The notes under the pieces: generated by a model
Databases searched by the model: none
Told to the model about the DNA's origin: nothing
Seen by the model: the letters and a program-made list of their open reading frames with translations, nothing else
Source: Citrobacter werkmanii NBRC 105721
Lineage (GTDB): Bacteria > Pseudomonadota > Gammaproteobacteria > Enterobacterales > Enterobacteriaceae
Assembly (NCBI GenBank): GCA_000759755.1
Contig: BBMW01000015.1
Location: 1 to 64,000 of the forward strand
Direction of reading: 5' to 3'
DNA length: 64,000 nt
Translations under genes and position numbers: made by a program
Shown here: piece by piece, positions 54,121 to 64,000 of the stretch
How positions within the stretch are numbered: the stretch's first letter is position 1
Layout: the number at the start of each line of letters is the position of its first letter

Positions 54121-56679
54121 TTAGTTACCGCCAAACATCTCTTTAATCCAACCGGCCACGCCATCGCCGTCCTTCTTCTCTTGCTGCGGCGGTTGCTGCT
54201 GTTGAGGCTGCTGTTGAGGCTGCTGTTGCTGCGGCTGCTGAGAAGATTGATCGAACGGATTACCCGACTGCTGCATCATCTCACCTTGTTGACACAGTGA
54301 ATCCGGATCGGTGGTCCATACCGGAAGCGTACGCATCCCGCCGCTGCAAACGAAGTTACCGTCGTAGTCTACGCCCATATCCACCACATCCTCCGGCGGC
54401 GTCAGCACCAGCGGTGTCGGGGTCTGGTTGGCCAGGTAACGCTGGTAAATCGACATCGCGCCACTGGCACCGTACAGCTTGGTTGGCTGGTTGTTATCGC
54501 GGCCCACCCAGGTGATGGTCACCTGGCTGCCGTCGATCCCGGCGAACCAGGTATCGACGTTGTTGTTGGTGGTACCGGTTTTACCTGCCAGATGCAACCC
54601 TGGATACTTCGCGCCAAGCTGGCGGCCCGTACCACGCTGAACCACCTGCTGCATGGTCCACAGCGTCATATACGCCGCCTGCGCCGGAACGGCACGCTCA
54701 GCCTGCGGGAAGCTCTGGTACAACACCGTGCCATCTTCGGCAATCACCGAACGCAGCGCCGACAGCGGCGCGCGGTTCCCGCCGCTGGCGATAGTCTGGA
54801 ACGCCTGCGCCACTTCGATTGGCGTCAGGTTCAGCGCCCCCAGCAGCATAGCCGGAACCGGGTTAAGCTGATCTTTCGGAGCACCCAGCTTCAGCCAGGT
54901 ATCGGTTACAGCGGGCAGGCCCAGCGCCATCCCCAGATTTACCGTGGGTACGTTCATTGAGCGCGTTAACGCGTCCACCAGCATCACTTTACCGCTTTCG
55001 CTATAGCGACGGTCATCGTTCTGCGGTGACCACACCTGGCCGTTCGGCTGACGCAGCGCAATTGGCGCATCGGCAATCCAGGTATTCAGGCGGTACAGCT
55101 TCGGCTGGCTAAGTGCCGTCAGATAGGTCGCCGGCTTCGCCAGAGAACCAATTGAACGACGCGCCTGCATCGCACGGTTATAGCCCGCAAACTGAGGCTC
55201 TGCCCCGCCGACCATGGCGCGAACTTCGCCGCTAAAGCGGTCAACCACCACAATCGCCGTTTCCAGATCGCTCAACTTACGTTGTTTCTTCAGCACCGGA
55301 ATGCCTTCCACCGCCGCTTTTTCTGCGGCGTCCTGCGCCACGGAATCAAAGGTGGTGAAAATTTTCACACCGGAGAGATCTTTAACTTTATCGCCCAGCT
55401 TCGCCTGTAGCTCCTGACGCACCATCTGCATAAACGCTGGCTGTGGTGAAATCACCCCGCCGCGCGGTTGCACGCCTAACGGACGCGCGCTCAGCATGTC
55501 ATACAGATCCTGGTCGATAATCTGCTGCTGTTGCAGCAGACGCAGCACCAGGTTACGACGCTCCAGCGCCAGCTTCGGGTTACGCCACGGATTATAAATC
55601 GACGCCCCTTTCACCATCCCAACCAGCAGGGCCTGTTGGTCGAGACTTAACTCTTCAACCGGACGTCCGAAGTAATACAGGCTCGCCAGCGGGAAGCCAC
55701 GGATCTCATTGTCACCGCTTTGACCGAGATAGACTTCGTTCATGTACAGCTCAAGAATACGGTCTTTGCTGTAACGCGCGTCCATGATCAGCGCCATATA
55801 GGCTTCGTTGGCTTTACGCCAGTAGGAGCGCTCGCTGGAGAGGAACAGGTTCTTCACCAACTGCTGGGTCAGCGTACTGGCCCCTTGTACCGTACGACCT
55901 GCCGTCAGGTTCGCCAGCACTGCACGGCCAATGGAATAGAGACTGATCCCGTCGTGTTCATAGAAGTGACGGTCTTCTGTCGCTAACAGCGTGTCCACCA
56001 GCAGATCCGGGAAGCCGCTACGCGGGACAAACAGGCGCTGCTCGCCGTTAGGCGAAGAGAGCATGGTGATCAGACGCGGATCGAGACGGAAGAAACCGAA
56101 CTGGCGGTTGTTATCCATATTCTCGATGGTGTCCAGATGATCGCCGTCAAAGGTCAGACGCGCGCGCACCTGCCCTTCTTTGCTGTCCGGGAAGTCAAAC
56201 GGGCGACGAATCATCTCAATGCTCTTCGCCTGTACGGTGAATTCGCCCGGACGCGTCATCTTCGTCACCTGACGATACTGCGTGGCCTCCAGCAGCTTCA
56301 CCATCTCATTCTTGCCGATGGGCATTTCTGGCTCAAGGTTAACCATGCGGCCATACACCGCCGCCGGAAGTTGCCAGACTTTGCCATCAATACGGCTACG
56401 AATTTTTTGGTCCAGATACACGCCGTAAATGGCGATCAGCACCAAAAAGACAATCGACAGTTTTACCAGCAGCCAGAACCAGCCGCGCTTACCACGAGGC
56501 TTACGCCCTTTGCCCTTACCCTTACGCGGCATCGGTTCTTCATCCTCATAGTCATCATCATCATCATCATAATCGTCGTCATACTCTTCATCTCTGAGTT
56601 GACGACGGCTCACCTTTTGTTTTACCGGACGCGATGGTTTCCCTTTACGTCCAATTGGCTCGCGGTCATTCCCCGCCAT
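54121..56679 (-). CDS. mrcB: Penicillin-binding protein 1B MrcB
   Basis: 852 aa class A PBP with glycan polymerase and crosslinking activities. The cytoplasmic tail (1-66) is very acidic (Asp-rich at 30-48) and then basic. One transmembrane helix lies at about 67-87. A UB2H domain that binds the activator LpoB follows. The glycosyltransferase glutamate is E235 in [11 protein letters not shown]. The transpeptidase serine is about 512 in SLAKP, with KTGTTNN near the end. The C-terminus has a Gln/Pro-rich tail. The ATG at 56679 has GGAG upstream and matches MAGNDREP. Confidence 0.96.
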   Translation of the reverse strand: MAGNDREPIGRKGKPSRPVKQKVSRRQLRDEEYDDDYDDDDDDYEDEEPMPRKGKGKGRKPRGKRGWFWLLVKLSIVFLVLIAIYGVYLDQKIRSRIDGKVWQLPAAVYGRMVNLEPEMPIGKNEMVKLLEATQYRQVTKMTRPGEFTVQAKSIEMIRRPFDFPDSKEGQVRARLTFDGDHLDTIENMDNNRQFGFFRLDPRLITMLSSPNGEQRLFVPRSGFPDLLVDTLLATEDRHFYEHDGISLYSIGRAVLANLTAGRTVQGASTLTQQLVKNLFLSSERSYWRKANEAYMALIMDARYSKDRILELYMNEVYLGQSGDNEIRGFPLASLYYFGRPVEELSLDQQALLVGMVKGASIYNPWRNPKLALERRNLVLRLLQQQQIIDQDLYDMLSARPLGVQPRGGVISPQPAFMQMVRQELQAKLGDKVKDLSGVKIFTTFDSVAQDAAEKAAVEGIPVLKKQRKLSDLETAIVVVDRFSGEVRAMVGGAEPQFAGYNRAMQARRSIGSLAKPATYLTALSQPKLYRLNTWIADAPIALRQPNGQVWSPQNDDRRYSESGKVMLVDALTRSMNVPTVNLGMALGLPAVTDTWLKLGAPKDQLNPVPAMLLGALNLTPIEVAQAFQTIASGGNRAPLSALRSVIAEDGTVLYQSFPQAERAVPAQAAYMTLWTMQQVVQRGTGRQLGAKYPGLHLAGKTGTTNNNVDTWFAGIDGSQVTITWVGRDNNQPTKLYGASGAMSIYQRYLANQTPTPLVLTPPEDVVDMGVDYDGNFVCSGGMRTLPVWTTDPDSLCQQGEMMQQSGNPFDQSSQQPQQQQPQQQPQQQQPPQQEKKDGDGVAGWIKEMFGGN

Positions 56680-56774
56680 GCTTTTTCTCCGCAACATTCA
56701 GGCGCAAAGGCCCGATTCTCTGTTCTTCCGTCCTGCGACAGAAGAAGAAATCTCTCAATTATTACCGCTCTTTC

Positions 56775-56808
56775 GCCGGATGCGGCATACAAGCCTTATC
56801 CGGCCTAC
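56775..56808. repeat. Single REP unit between hrpB and mrcB
   Basis: GCCGGATGCGGCATAC to CCTTATCCGGCCTAC form one REP in the 136 bp gap, 7 bp after the hrpB stop. hrpB and mrcB are in the same direction, so it probably guards the hrpB mRNA end. Confidence 0.85.
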
Positions 56809-56815
56809 CGTTTCA

Positions 56816-59245
56816 TTACGAATACTTTTTGGTGCGCCGCGTTGGCGCGGTATTCGCCGGATCGTCCGGCCAGACGTGTTTCGGATAACGTCCTTTCATC
56901 TCTTTTTGCACCTCGCGGTACGATCCCTGCCAGAACGCGCTCAGATCGCTGGTCACCTGTAGCGGTCGTTGGGCCGGAGACAGCAACTCCAGCACCAGCG
57001 GCACGCGGCCCTGAGCGATGGTTGGGGTCTTCGCTTCGCCAAACATTTCCTGCATCCGCACCGCCAGTGCCGGAGGATTATCTTCATGATAGCGAATGGC
57101 AATCCTACTCCCCGTCGGCACAGTGTAATGCGCCGGCAGTTCACTATCCAGACGTTGCAGCATTGACCAGTCCAGCAAACCGCGCAACGCCTGACCCACA
57201 TTTAATGCTTTTAACGCGCGTAAAGAGTGCACACCGCTCATGTGCGGCAACAGCCAGGTCTCCAGCGTCGCCAGCAGAGAATCCTCATCTACCGCAGGCC
57301 AGTCGTATTCTGGCAGCCAGTTCGCCGCACATTGCAAACGCAGCCGAAACTGCTCGGCTTCCGGCGTCCAGTTGAGCACACTTAGCCCTTTATCGCGAAT
57401 GCCATTCAACATCGCCTGGTGCAACTCCTCTTCCGAGGGTTTAGCCAGCGGCTGGACTTTTACCGTGAGCTGGCCAATGCGCGAGCGACGCAATGCCTTT
57501 AACGTTCCCTGAGCCTCATCCCATTCGATGGTGTCGGACTGTTGCAGCAGCTCAGGACATGCCTGCATTAGCGCCTCAATATCCAGTGGCAGAGCCAGCA
57601 AAATACGTGCATCCGGCGAAGCGCTGCCCTGTAGCAACAGGGGGGCGATCAGCCATTCATGGCGTCCGGAAGCGTCATCAGCATCCAGCATTGCGCCCAT
57701 ACCATTAGCCAACTGATAACGCCCTTCCTGCCCGCGTCTACGCGCGATCCGGTCAGCAAACGCCCGCGCCAGCAACGGGGGGAGTTGTGTGCTGTCGGGC
57801 TGTCCGCTGCGAACGTTAAGCCGTTTCAGCAACTGTTGACTGCGCTGCTGCCAGGCAGGCTGATTTCGTGAAAACGCCACAGCCAGATCGGTACTGCCGC
57901 CGCGCGGCGGCTCTTCCAGAATCGCAGCCAGTTTCGCCGCCGTTGCCGCTTCATCGTCATCGTTGGCGCTAACCAGCATAGCTGCTAATCGCGGGTCGTT
58001 ACCCAACGCCGCCATTTTCTGCCCTGTGGCGCTGAGCCTGTCGTCCTCAAGCGCGCCCAGCATCTGCAACAGTCGTTTTGCCGCCTGCAGGTTGATGGCG
58101 GGCGGCGTATCCAGCCAGTTTAGTTGCTCAGGGTTGGTGCATCCCCATTGCAGCAACTCCATTAGCAGCCCGGACAGATCGCTCTGTAATATCTCCGGTT
58201 CCCCTTGCGAAGCCGCTCTTTCCGCCTGCTCTTTGGCAAGCAGATGCAGACAAATTCCGGGTTCAAGACGCCCTGCGCGTCCCGCTCGCTGCGTCATCGA
58301 GGCCTGACTGATGCGCTGGGTAATCAGTCGCGTCAGTCCAGTGCGCGCATCATAGCGCGCCACGCGCTCCTGAGCGCAGTCTACCACCAGCCGAATACCT
58401 TCAATCGTTAAGCTGGTTTCGGCAATATTGGTGGCCAGCACCACTTTGCGCTTACCTTGCGGCGCGGGCAAAATCGCCTGACGCTGCTCGGCAAGCGTCA
58501 GCGCGCCATACAGTGGGCACAGCACAACATCGCGGCCCACACGCATTGCCAGTTGCTCCTGCACGCGCTGGATTTCTCCAACGCCCGGTAAAAACAGCAG
58601 CAGCGACCCGCTTTCATGGCGCAGTAGCTCCGCCGTGGCTATGGCCACCGCTTCGTCAAAACGCAGATGTGCCGCCAGCGGCTGATACCGTCGCTCGACC
58701 GGAAATGTGCGGCCTTCAGAGATAATCATGGGCGCATCAGGCAATAACTGCTGCAAGCGCCCGTTATCGAGCGTTGCGGACATGATCAACAGTTTCAGAT
58801 CGTCACGCAGTCCCTGCTGTACATCCAGCAACAGCGCCAGCGCCAGGTCGGCCTGCAGGCTCCGCTCGTGAAATTCGTCGAGGATCACTAACCCGACGCC
58901 CGTCAGTTCGGGATCGCGCTGGATCATGCGCGTCAGGACGCCTTCCGTCACCACTTCCAGCCGGGTCTGCGGCCCCACGCAGTTCTGTGCGCGCATGCGA
59001 TAACCCACGGTCTCACCGGGCTTTTCGTTCAGCAACTCCGCCAACCGCTGCGCGACATTGCGTGCCGCCAGACGACGCGGCTCCAGCAAAATAATCCGCC
59101 CCTTGATGCCACCATGCTCAAGCAGTCGCAACGGCAACCAGGTCGATTTCCCGGCACCGGTCGGCGCGGTCAGCAGCACCTGCGACGAGTTATCAAGGGC
59201 GGTAAGCAGTTCAGGCACTACGGCGGCAACGGGCAACGACGTCAC
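56816..59245 (-). CDS. hrpB: ATP-dependent RNA helicase HrpB (DEAH box type)
   Basis: 809 aa DEAH/RHA-family helicase of uncertain cellular role. Walker A APTGAGKST is at residues 27-35. Walker B DEFH is in VILDEFHERS near 113-122, SAT is in IMSATL, and motif VI is QRAGRAGRLEPG. The C-terminal HrpB domain follows. I choose the GTG at 59245: GGAG lies 6 bp upstream, and the length then equals E. coli HrpB. An upstream in-frame start at 59290 would add 15 unlike residues. It is divergent from thpR. Confidence 0.93.
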   Translation of the reverse strand: MTSLPVAAVVPELLTALDNSSQVLLTAPTGAGKSTWLPLRLLEHGGIKGRIILLEPRRLAARNVAQRLAELLNEKPGETVGYRMRAQNCVGPQTRLEVVTEGVLTRMIQRDPELTGVGLVILDEFHERSLQADLALALLLDVQQGLRDDLKLLIMSATLDNGRLQQLLPDAPMIISEGRTFPVERRYQPLAAHLRFDEAVAIATAELLRHESGSLLLFLPGVGEIQRVQEQLAMRVGRDVVLCPLYGALTLAEQRQAILPAPQGKRKVVLATNIAETSLTIEGIRLVVDCAQERVARYDARTGLTRLITQRISQASMTQRAGRAGRLEPGICLHLLAKEQAERAASQGEPEILQSDLSGLLMELLQWGCTNPEQLNWLDTPPAINLQAAKRLLQMLGALEDDRLSATGQKMAALGNDPRLAAMLVSANDDDEAATAAKLAAILEEPPRGGSTDLAVAFSRNQPAWQQRSQQLLKRLNVRSGQPDSTQLPPLLARAFADRIARRRGQEGRYQLANGMGAMLDADDASGRHEWLIAPLLLQGSASPDARILLALPLDIEALMQACPELLQQSDTIEWDEAQGTLKALRRSRIGQLTVKVQPLAKPSEEELHQAMLNGIRDKGLSVLNWTPEAEQFRLRLQCAANWLPEYDWPAVDEDSLLATLETWLLPHMSGVHSLRALKALNVGQALRGLLDWSMLQRLDSELPAHYTVPTGSRIAIRYHEDNPPALAVRMQEMFGEAKTPTIAQGRVPLVLELLSPAQRPLQVTSDLSAFWQGSYREVQKEMKGRYPKHVWPDDPANTAPTRRTKKYS

Positions 59246-59318
59246 AAATGGCTCCAGAGGGTTAACATTCTTCGCGCTGCATTGTAGCATCGCGTTAATT
59301 CATAACCGAGTATCCATC

Positions 59319-59849
59319 ATGTCTGAGCCAAAAAGGCTGTTCTTTGCGATTGAATTGCCAGGCGGGGTTCGGGAGCAGTTAATCCACTGGCGAGCTACGC
59401 AGTTCCCTCCTGAAGCAGGCCGTCCCGTCGCCGCCGAGAATCTGCATCTGACGTTGGCCTTTTTAGGTGATGTCAGCGCAGAGAAGCAACAGGCGTTGTC
59501 GCAGCTAGCCGGACGCATTCGCCAGCCAGGTTTTACGCTCAAACTGGATGATGCCGGGCAATGGCTGCGTTCGCGAGTGGTATGGCTGGGGATGCGTCAG
59601 CCGCCGCGCGGACTGTTACAACTGGCGAATATGCTGCGGGCACAGGCCGCGCGCAGCGGATGCTACCAAAGCCCACAGCCGTTTCACCCGCATATCACGC
59701 TGCTGCGCGATGCCGGCCACGCGGTTCCCATCCCCCCACCGGGCTTTGGCTGGTCGTTTCCGGTCACGGAATTTGCGCTTTACTCCTCCTCATTTGCACG
59801 AGGACGCACGCGTTACGCACAGATGCAACGCTGGACGCTGACTGAATAA
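59319..59849 (+). CDS. thpR: RNA 2',3'-cyclic phosphodiesterase ThpR (LigT)
   Basis: 176 aa 2H phosphoesterase that opens 2',3'-cyclic phosphates to 2'-phosphates; in vitro it also joins tRNA halves through 2'-5' bonds. The two HxTx motifs are HLTL (43-46) and HITL (125-128). It starts MSEPKRLFFA; longer reading upstream would run back over hrpB. It lies 15 bp before sfsA, so the two are likely cotranscribed. Confidence 0.94.
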   Translation: MSEPKRLFFAIELPGGVREQLIHWRATQFPPEAGRPVAAENLHLTLAFLGDVSAEKQQALSQLAGRIRQPGFTLKLDDAGQWLRSRVVWLGMRQPPRGLLQLANMLRAQAARSGCYQSPQPFHPHITLLRDAGHAVPIPPPGFGWSFPVTEFALYSSSFARGRTRYAQMQRWTLTE

Positions 59850-59864
59850 TCAAAGGGACTGCTG

Positions 59865-60569
59865 ATGCAATTTTCTCCACCTTTACAACCGTCTACGCTC
59901 ATCCAGCGCTACAAGCGCTTTTTAGCGGATGTGATCACACCGGATGGCACAACGTTAACGTTACACTGCCCAAATACCGGCGCGATGACCGGATGCGCAA
60001 CACCAGGTGATACCGTCTGGTATTCGACATCAGAAAATACCAAACGGAAATATCCGCATACCTGGGAATTAACGCAAACGCAATCCGGGGCATTTATTTG
60101 TGTTAACACGCTGTGGGCGAACAGATTAGCGAAAGAGGCGATTCAGCAGTCGCTAATTTCAGAAGTTTCAGGCTATAGCATATTGAAAAGTGAAGTAAAA
60201 TACGGTGCCGAAGGGAGTCGTATAGACTTTTTGTTACAGGCGGATTCCCGACCTGACTGCTATATTGAAGTGAAATCAGTCACGTTGGCGGAAAAAGATC
60301 AGGGTTATTTTCCCGATGCCATCACTGAACGAGGTCAGAAACATCTTCGGGAATTGATGAGCGTAGCGGCTGAAGGTAAGCGGGCGGTGATATTTTTCGC
60401 TGTGCTACATTCAGCCATTACACGGTTTTCACCCGCGCGCCATATTGATACGAAATATGCGCAATTATTGGTCGAAGCTCGGCAAAAGGGGGTCGAAATT
60501 CTGGTTTATAAAGCGGAACTTTCTGCCCATGGTATGACTCTTAAAGAGCCGTTGCCCATTACCTTGTAA
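59865..60569 (+). CDS. sfsA: DNA/RNA nuclease SfsA
   Basis: 234 aa protein first named sugar fermentation stimulation protein A. It has an N-terminal OB-fold-like region and a C-terminal nuclease-like PD-(D/E)XK domain, with IDFLL, then [10 protein letters not shown] (around 112-138) as the catalytic stretch. The family is reported to have nuclease activity; the link to sugar use (with CRP) is old and indirect. It is 15 bp after thpR and 177 bp before dksA. Length matches E. coli. Confidence 0.93.
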   Translation: MQFSPPLQPSTLIQRYKRFLADVITPDGTTLTLHCPNTGAMTGCATPGDTVWYSTSENTKRKYPHTWELTQTQSGAFICVNTLWANRLAKEAIQQSLISEVSGYSILKSEVKYGAEGSRIDFLLQADSRPDCYIEVKSVTLAEKDQGYFPDAITERGQKHLRELMSVAAEGKRAVIFFAVLHSAITRFSPARHIDTKYAQLLVEARQKGVEILVYKAELSAHGMTLKEPLPITL

Positions 60570-60746
60570 TGGTGTAAACATCTGGTTAATTAATATTCTG
60601 GGCGCGTGTGCAAATACGCTTTTCCTCACAGGGTTGTCAAGTGTTACGTTTAGATAATTGCTATCCGGAAAAGCATCTGCTATTTATAGCGACCTGATTT
60701 TTCCCCCGAACATGGGGATCGATAGTGCGTGTTAAGGAGAAGCAAC

Positions 60747-61202
60747 ATGCAAGAAGGGCAAAACCGTAAAACATCGTCCCTGAGTATTCTCGCCATCGCT
60801 GGGGTGGAGCCGTACCAGGAGAAACCGGGCGAAGAGTATATGAACGAAGCCCAGCTGTCGCACTTCAGGCGTATTCTTGAGGCATGGCGTAATCAACTTA
60901 GGGATGAAGTCGATCGCACCGTATCTCATATGCAAGACGAAGCGGCTAACTTCCCTGATCCGGTGGACCGCGCCGCGCAGGAAGAAGAATTCAGCCTTGA
61001 GCTGCGTAACCGTGACCGTGAGCGCAAACTGATCAAAAAGATCGAGAAGACGCTGAAGAAGGTAGAAGACGAAGATTTCGGCTACTGCGAATCATGCGGC
61101 GTAGAAATTGGTATTCGCCGTCTGGAAGCACGTCCGACAGCCGATCTGTGTATCGACTGCAAAACGCTGGCAGAAATCCGCGAAAAACAAATGGCAGGTT
61201 AA
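60747..61202 (+). CDS. dksA: RNA polymerase-binding transcription factor DksA
   Basis: 151 aa factor that enters the RNA polymerase secondary channel and with ppGpp inhibits rRNA and ribosomal-protein promoters and activates biosynthetic ones. The coiled-coil tip has D71 and D74 (DPVD). The four-cysteine zinc finger is C114, C117, C135 and C138. I use the ATG at 60747 with AAGGAGAAGC upstream, giving [10 protein letters not shown] and the family length. A terminator follows, and gluQ lies 70 bp downstream. Confidence 0.97.
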   Translation: MQEGQNRKTSSLSILAIAGVEPYQEKPGEEYMNEAQLSHFRRILEAWRNQLRDEVDRTVSHMQDEAANFPDPVDRAAQEEEFSLELRNRDRERKLIKKIEKTLKKVEDEDFGYCESCGVEIGIRRLEARPTADLCIDCKTLAEIREKQMAG

Positions 61203-61231
61203 TTCCGGTCATTTTTACCACGTTTACTACA

Positions 61232-61250
61232 GGCGGGAGTTTCTCCCGCC
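61232..61250 (+). terminator. Intrinsic terminator after dksA
   Basis: GGCGGGAG (61232-61239), loop TTT, CTCCCGCC (61243-61250), then TTATTATTTG. It lies 29 bp after dksA and 22 bp before gluQ. In E. coli readthrough at this site sets gluQ expression, and I infer the same here. Confidence 0.85.
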
Positions 61251-61272
61251 TTATTATTTGTTAGTCCGCAAA

Positions 61273-62169
61273 ATGAGCGATTCACACTATATTGGCCGCT
61301 TCGCCCCCTCCCCTTCCGGCGAACTGCACTTCGGTTCACTGATTGCCGCCCTCGGCAGTTACCTGCAGGCTCGTGCCCGGCGTGGAATCTGGCGAGTACG
61401 CATTGAAGATATTGACCCCCCTCGTGAAGTTCCCGGTGCTGCAGATACGATTCTGCGTCAGCTGGAACATTACGGCCTGCACTGGGATGGCGACATTTTG
61501 TGGCAATCCCAGCGCCATGACGCCTACCGCGAGGCGCTCGCCTGGCTGCATCAGCAGGATCTGAGCTATTACTGCACCTGTACGCGGGCGCGTATTCAAA
61601 GCGTCGGCGGCATTTACGATGGTCGCTGCCGTGAGCTGTGCCTCGGGCCAGAGCAGGCGGCAGTCCGCATTAAACAACGCCACCCCGTGATGCAGTTTAC
61701 TGACCGGCTACGCGGTGTGATTCAGGCTGACCCGCAACTTGCTGGTGAAGATTTTATTATTCACCGCCGCGACGGGCTGTTTGCCTATAACCTCGCGGTA
61801 GTGGTAGATGACCACTTCCAGGGCGTGACGGAAATTGTGCGCGGCGCCGATCTCATAGAACCGACGGTGCGGCAAATTTCGTTGTATCAGCAGTTTGGCT
61901 GGCAGGCGCCAGACTATATTCATCTGCCGCTGGCGCTTAACAAACAAGGCGCTAAACTTTCCAAACAAAATCATGCACCTGCCCTGCCGCAAGGCGATCC
62001 ACGTCCGGTGATTATTGCCGCGCTGCGCTTTCTCGGCCAGCGTGTGGATATCGCGTGGCAGGAGATGCAGGTCGATCAGATCCTTCAGTTTGCAGTGGAA
62101 AACTGGAGTCTGACAACGGTGCCAGAATCAGCGATCGTAAATACGCCATTCTCAAATGCGCCATGCTGA
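61273..62169 (+). CDS. gluQ: Glutamyl-Q tRNA(Asp) synthetase GluQ (YadB)
   Basis: 298 aa paralogue of the glutamyl-tRNA synthetase catalytic core without an anticodon-binding domain. It attaches glutamate to queuosine 34 of tRNA-Asp. The HIGH-like motif is in [11 protein letters not shown] (13-23), and the KMSKS counterpart is KLSKQNH. A zinc site is suggested by YYCTCTR and the later cysteines in GRCRELC. The ATG at 61273 is chosen by family start; a longer in-frame start overlaps dksA. It is transcribed through the dksA terminator region. Confidence 0.94.
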   Translation: MSDSHYIGRFAPSPSGELHFGSLIAALGSYLQARARRGIWRVRIEDIDPPREVPGAADTILRQLEHYGLHWDGDILWQSQRHDAYREALAWLHQQDLSYYCTCTRARIQSVGGIYDGRCRELCLGPEQAAVRIKQRHPVMQFTDRLRGVIQADPQLAGEDFIIHRRDGLFAYNLAVVVDDHFQGVTEIVRGADLIEPTVRQISLYQQFGWQAPDYIHLPLALNKQGAKLSKQNHAPALPQGDPRPVIIAALRFLGQRVDIAWQEMQVDQILQFAVENWSLTTVPESAIVNTPFSNAPC

Positions 62170-62230
62170 GCTATGATTAGCCGCTATTTTTACACAGCAA
62201 CACTTGTTCTGATTGAAGTTTGACACTACC

Positions 62231-62243
62231 GAGGTGCACTATT
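62231..62243 (+). promoter_or_regulatory. pcnB ribosome-binding site and AUU start codon
   Basis: GAGGTG at 62231-62236 is followed by CACT and an ATT codon at 62241-62243. The frame then reads [10 protein letters not shown], the known PcnB N-terminus. The only nearby conventional in-frame start is a TTG at 62220, which lacks a ribosome-binding site. E. coli pcnB is known to use AUU, which keeps expression low and under IF3 control. Confidence 0.85.
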
Positions 62244-63635
62244 TTTACCCGAGTCGCTAATTTTTGCCGCAAGGTGCTAAGCCGCGAGGAGCGCGAGGCC
62301 GAGCTTGCCGTCGCCCGTCCACATATGACGGTAATCCCGCGTGAGCAGCACTCTATCTCCCGCAAAGATATCAGTGAAAATGCCCTGAAGGTAATGTACA
62401 GGCTCAATAAGGCCGGATACGAGGCATGGCTGGTTGGCGGGGGCGTGCGCGATCTTTTGCTGGGCAAAAAGCCAAAAGATTTTGATGTCACCACTAACGC
62501 AACGCCGGATCAGGTGCGAAAACTGTTTCGTAACTGCCGCCTGGTCGGTCGCCGTTTCCGTCTGGCCCATGTCATGTTTGGCCCGGAAATTATCGAAGTG
62601 GCAACGTTCCGCGGTCATCATGAAGGCAGCGAGTCCGATCGCACAACCTCACAGCGCGGGCAAAACGGTATGCTGCTGCGCGATAACATCTTTGGCTCCA
62701 TTGAAGAAGATGCCCAGCGTCGCGATTTCACGATCAACAGCCTGTATTACAGCGTGGCCGATTTCACCGTGCGAGATTACGTCGGTGGCATGCAGGATCT
62801 CGAAGAAGGCATCATTCGCCTGATTGGTAATCCGGAAACGCGCTATCGCGAAGATCCCGTACGTATGCTCCGCGCCGTGCGCTTTGCCGCCAAGCTCGAC
62901 ATGCGTATCAGCCCGGAAACCGCGGAGCCGATCCCGCGTCTGGCAACGCTGTTGAACGACATTCCTCCCGCACGCCTGTTTGAAGAAGCGCTTAAGCTAT
63001 TACAGGCGGGCTATGGGTATGAAACCTATAAAAAACTGCGTGAGTACAGCCTGTTCCAGCCGCTGTTCCCAACCATTACGCGCTACTTCACCGAAGACGG
63101 TGATAGCCCGATGGAGCGCATTATCGCGCAGGTGCTGAAGAATACCGATAACCGCATTAACAATGATATGCGCGTTAACCCGGCGTTCTTGTTCGCTGCC
63201 ATGTTCTGGTATCCGTTACTGGAAGCCGCGCAGAAAATTGCGCAAGAAAGCGGTCTGGCCTATTACGACGCTTTCGCACTGGCAATGAATGACGTACTCG
63301 ACGAAGCCTGTCGCTCGCTGGCAATCCCGAAACGATTAACCTCGCTGACCCGTGATATCTGGCAGTTGCAGTTACGCATGTCCCGTCGTCAGGGCAAACG
63401 CGCCTGGAAGCTGATGGAACATCCGAAGTTCCGCGCCGCCTACGACCTGCTGGCCCTGCGTGCAGAAGTGGAAAACAACGCCGAGCTGCAGCGTCTGGCT
63501 CAATGGTGGGGTGAATTCCAGGTTTCAGCGCCGCCGGAGCAAAAAGGCATGCTGAACGAGCTGGATGAAGAGCCTGAACGTCGTCGTCATCGTCGCCCAC
63601 GTAAACGCGCGCCACGCCGCGAGGGAAGTGCGTGA
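62241..63635 (+). CDS. pcnB: Poly(A) polymerase I PcnB
   Basis: 464 aa nucleotidyltransferase that adds poly(A) tails to RNA 3' ends, marking them for decay and setting the copy number of ColE1-type plasmids. Catalytic motif GGG (66-68) with D80 and D82 (KDFDVTT) is present. The neck, body and an Arg/Lys-rich C-terminus (last ~25 residues) follow. The start codon is AUU at 62241 (see the start-site entry). It overlaps folK by 4 bp. Length is close to E. coli PcnB. Confidence 0.94.
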   Translation: MFTRVANFCRKVLSREEREAELAVARPHMTVIPREQHSISRKDISENALKVMYRLNKAGYEAWLVGGGVRDLLLGKKPKDFDVTTNATPDQVRKLFRNCRLVGRRFRLAHVMFGPEIIEVATFRGHHEGSESDRTTSQRGQNGMLLRDNIFGSIEEDAQRRDFTINSLYYSVADFTVRDYVGGMQDLEEGIIRLIGNPETRYREDPVRMLRAVRFAAKLDMRISPETAEPIPRLATLLNDIPPARLFEEALKLLQAGYGYETYKKLREYSLFQPLFPTITRYFTEDGDSPMERIIAQVLKNTDNRINNDMRVNPAFLFAAMFWYPLLEAAQKIAQESGLAYYDAFALAMNDVLDEACRSLAIPKRLTSLTRDIWQLQLRMSRRQGKRAWKLMEHPKFRAAYDLLALRAEVENNAELQRLAQWWGEFQVSAPPEQKGMLNELDEEPERRRHRRPRKRAPRREGSA

Positions 63636-64000
63636 CTGTCGTTTATATCGCTATTGGCAGCAACCTCGCCTCCCCGCTGGAGCAGGTGAATGCTGCCATA
63701 CAGGCGATCGGTGAAATTCCCGACAGCCGCATTATGGCCGTCTCTTCATTTTACCGCACACCGCCATTAGGCCCACAGGATCAGCCCGATTACCTGAACG
63801 CCGCCGTGGCGCTGGATACCGCTCTCACCCCAGAAGAATTGCTTAACCATACTCAGCGCATTGAGCTGCAACAGGGGCGTGTGCGCAAGGCCGAACGCTG
63901 GGGTCCGCGAACGCTGGATCTCGACATTATGCTGTTTGGCGATGAAGTGATTAACACCGAGCGCCTGACCGTGCCGCACTACGACATGAAAAACCGGGGC
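63632..64000 (+). CDS. folK: 2-amino-4-hydroxy-6-hydroxymethyldihydropteridine pyrophosphokinase FolK (partial)
   Basis: First 123 codons of the folate enzyme HPPK, cut by the window end. It starts at a GTG (63632) that overlaps the pcnB stop. The start [12 protein letters not shown] and the family block [15 protein letters not shown] (near 88-102), which holds the Mg-binding aspartates, are present. About 35-40 residues should lie beyond the edge. Confidence 0.96.
   Translation, partial: MTVVYIAIGSNLASPLEQVNAAIQAIGEIPDSRIMAVSSFYRTPPLGPQDQPDYLNAAVALDTALTPEELLNHTQRIELQQGRVRKAERWGPRTLDLDIMLFGDEVINTERLTVPHYDMKNRG

Noticed and set aside
56137-57375. 412-codon open frame on the plus strand opposite mrcB and hrpB
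   Set aside because: It crosses two well-supported genes and a REP unit, contains a low-complexity Ile run from the mrcB repeat, and matches no family.

Overview
This 64 kb window is a contiguous stretch of core chromosome from a member of the Enterobacteriaceae, close to Escherichia, Salmonella and Citrobacter. Gene order from gmhB to folK follows the well-known E. coli arrangement almost gene for gene, most products match E. coli proteins in length to within a residue or two, and the intergenic repeats are REP/BIME and ERIC sequences typical of this family. The Salmonella-type fimbrial cluster I would expect between fhuB and hemL is absent. Loop differences in FhuA and BamA argue against E. 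coli itself; Citrobacter or a near relative is my best guess, but genus cannot be fixed from the sequence alone. I recognise 57 protein genes, all intact, with only folK cut by the window edge. There are no tRNA or rRNA genes, insertion sequences, prophage or CRISPR arrays.

Layout, left to right. 1-66 is non-coding; by E. coli synteny an rRNA operon would lie just outside. 67-3360: gmhB (LPS heptose), then divergent metNIQ (methionine uptake) behind MetJ boxes. 3477-8788: rcsF-trmO, proS, nlpE, arfB-yaeQ, yaeP-rof. 8872-12821: tilS, yaeR, ldcC. 12920-27564: the long minus-strand macromolecular synthesis and envelope cluster, in transcription order uppS-cdsA-rseP-bamA-skp-lpxD-fabZ-lpxA-lpxB-rnhB-dnaE-accA. 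It joins undecaprenyl-phosphate, phospholipid, outer-membrane assembly, lipid A, fatty-acid and DNA synthesis. 27752-32327: dxr, frr, pyrH and rpsB-tsf (isoprenoid precursor, ribosome recycling, UMP kinase, ribosomal protein S2, EF-Ts). 32328-32778 holds the rpsB promoter and structured leader plus an ERIC element. 32779-37711: map, glnD, dapD, yaeH. 37795-42179: cdaR, degP, dgt. 42263-46363: mtn-btuF-yadS, erpA, clcA. 46532-53814: hemL and the ferrichrome system fhuACDB. 54121-59245: mrcB and hrpB. 59319-64000: thpR-sfsA-dksA-gluQ-pcnB-folK.

Regulatory content that can be read directly includes MetJ boxes (metN), a sigma-E promoter and probable CpxR site (degP), a Fur box (fhuA), a GC-rich-discriminator promoter (rpsB), an attenuator between rpsB and tsf, a set of intrinsic terminators, and the rare AUU start codon of pcnB. 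Seven intergenic sites carry REP sequences.

I looked for an undescribed system and did not find one: this is conserved housekeeping DNA. The points most worth a second look are the shortened FhuA gating loop, the ERIC element next to the rpsB promoter, BamA surface-loop divergence, in-frame microsatellites in mrcB, REP-encoded ends of genes, and several perfect hairpins of unknown role.
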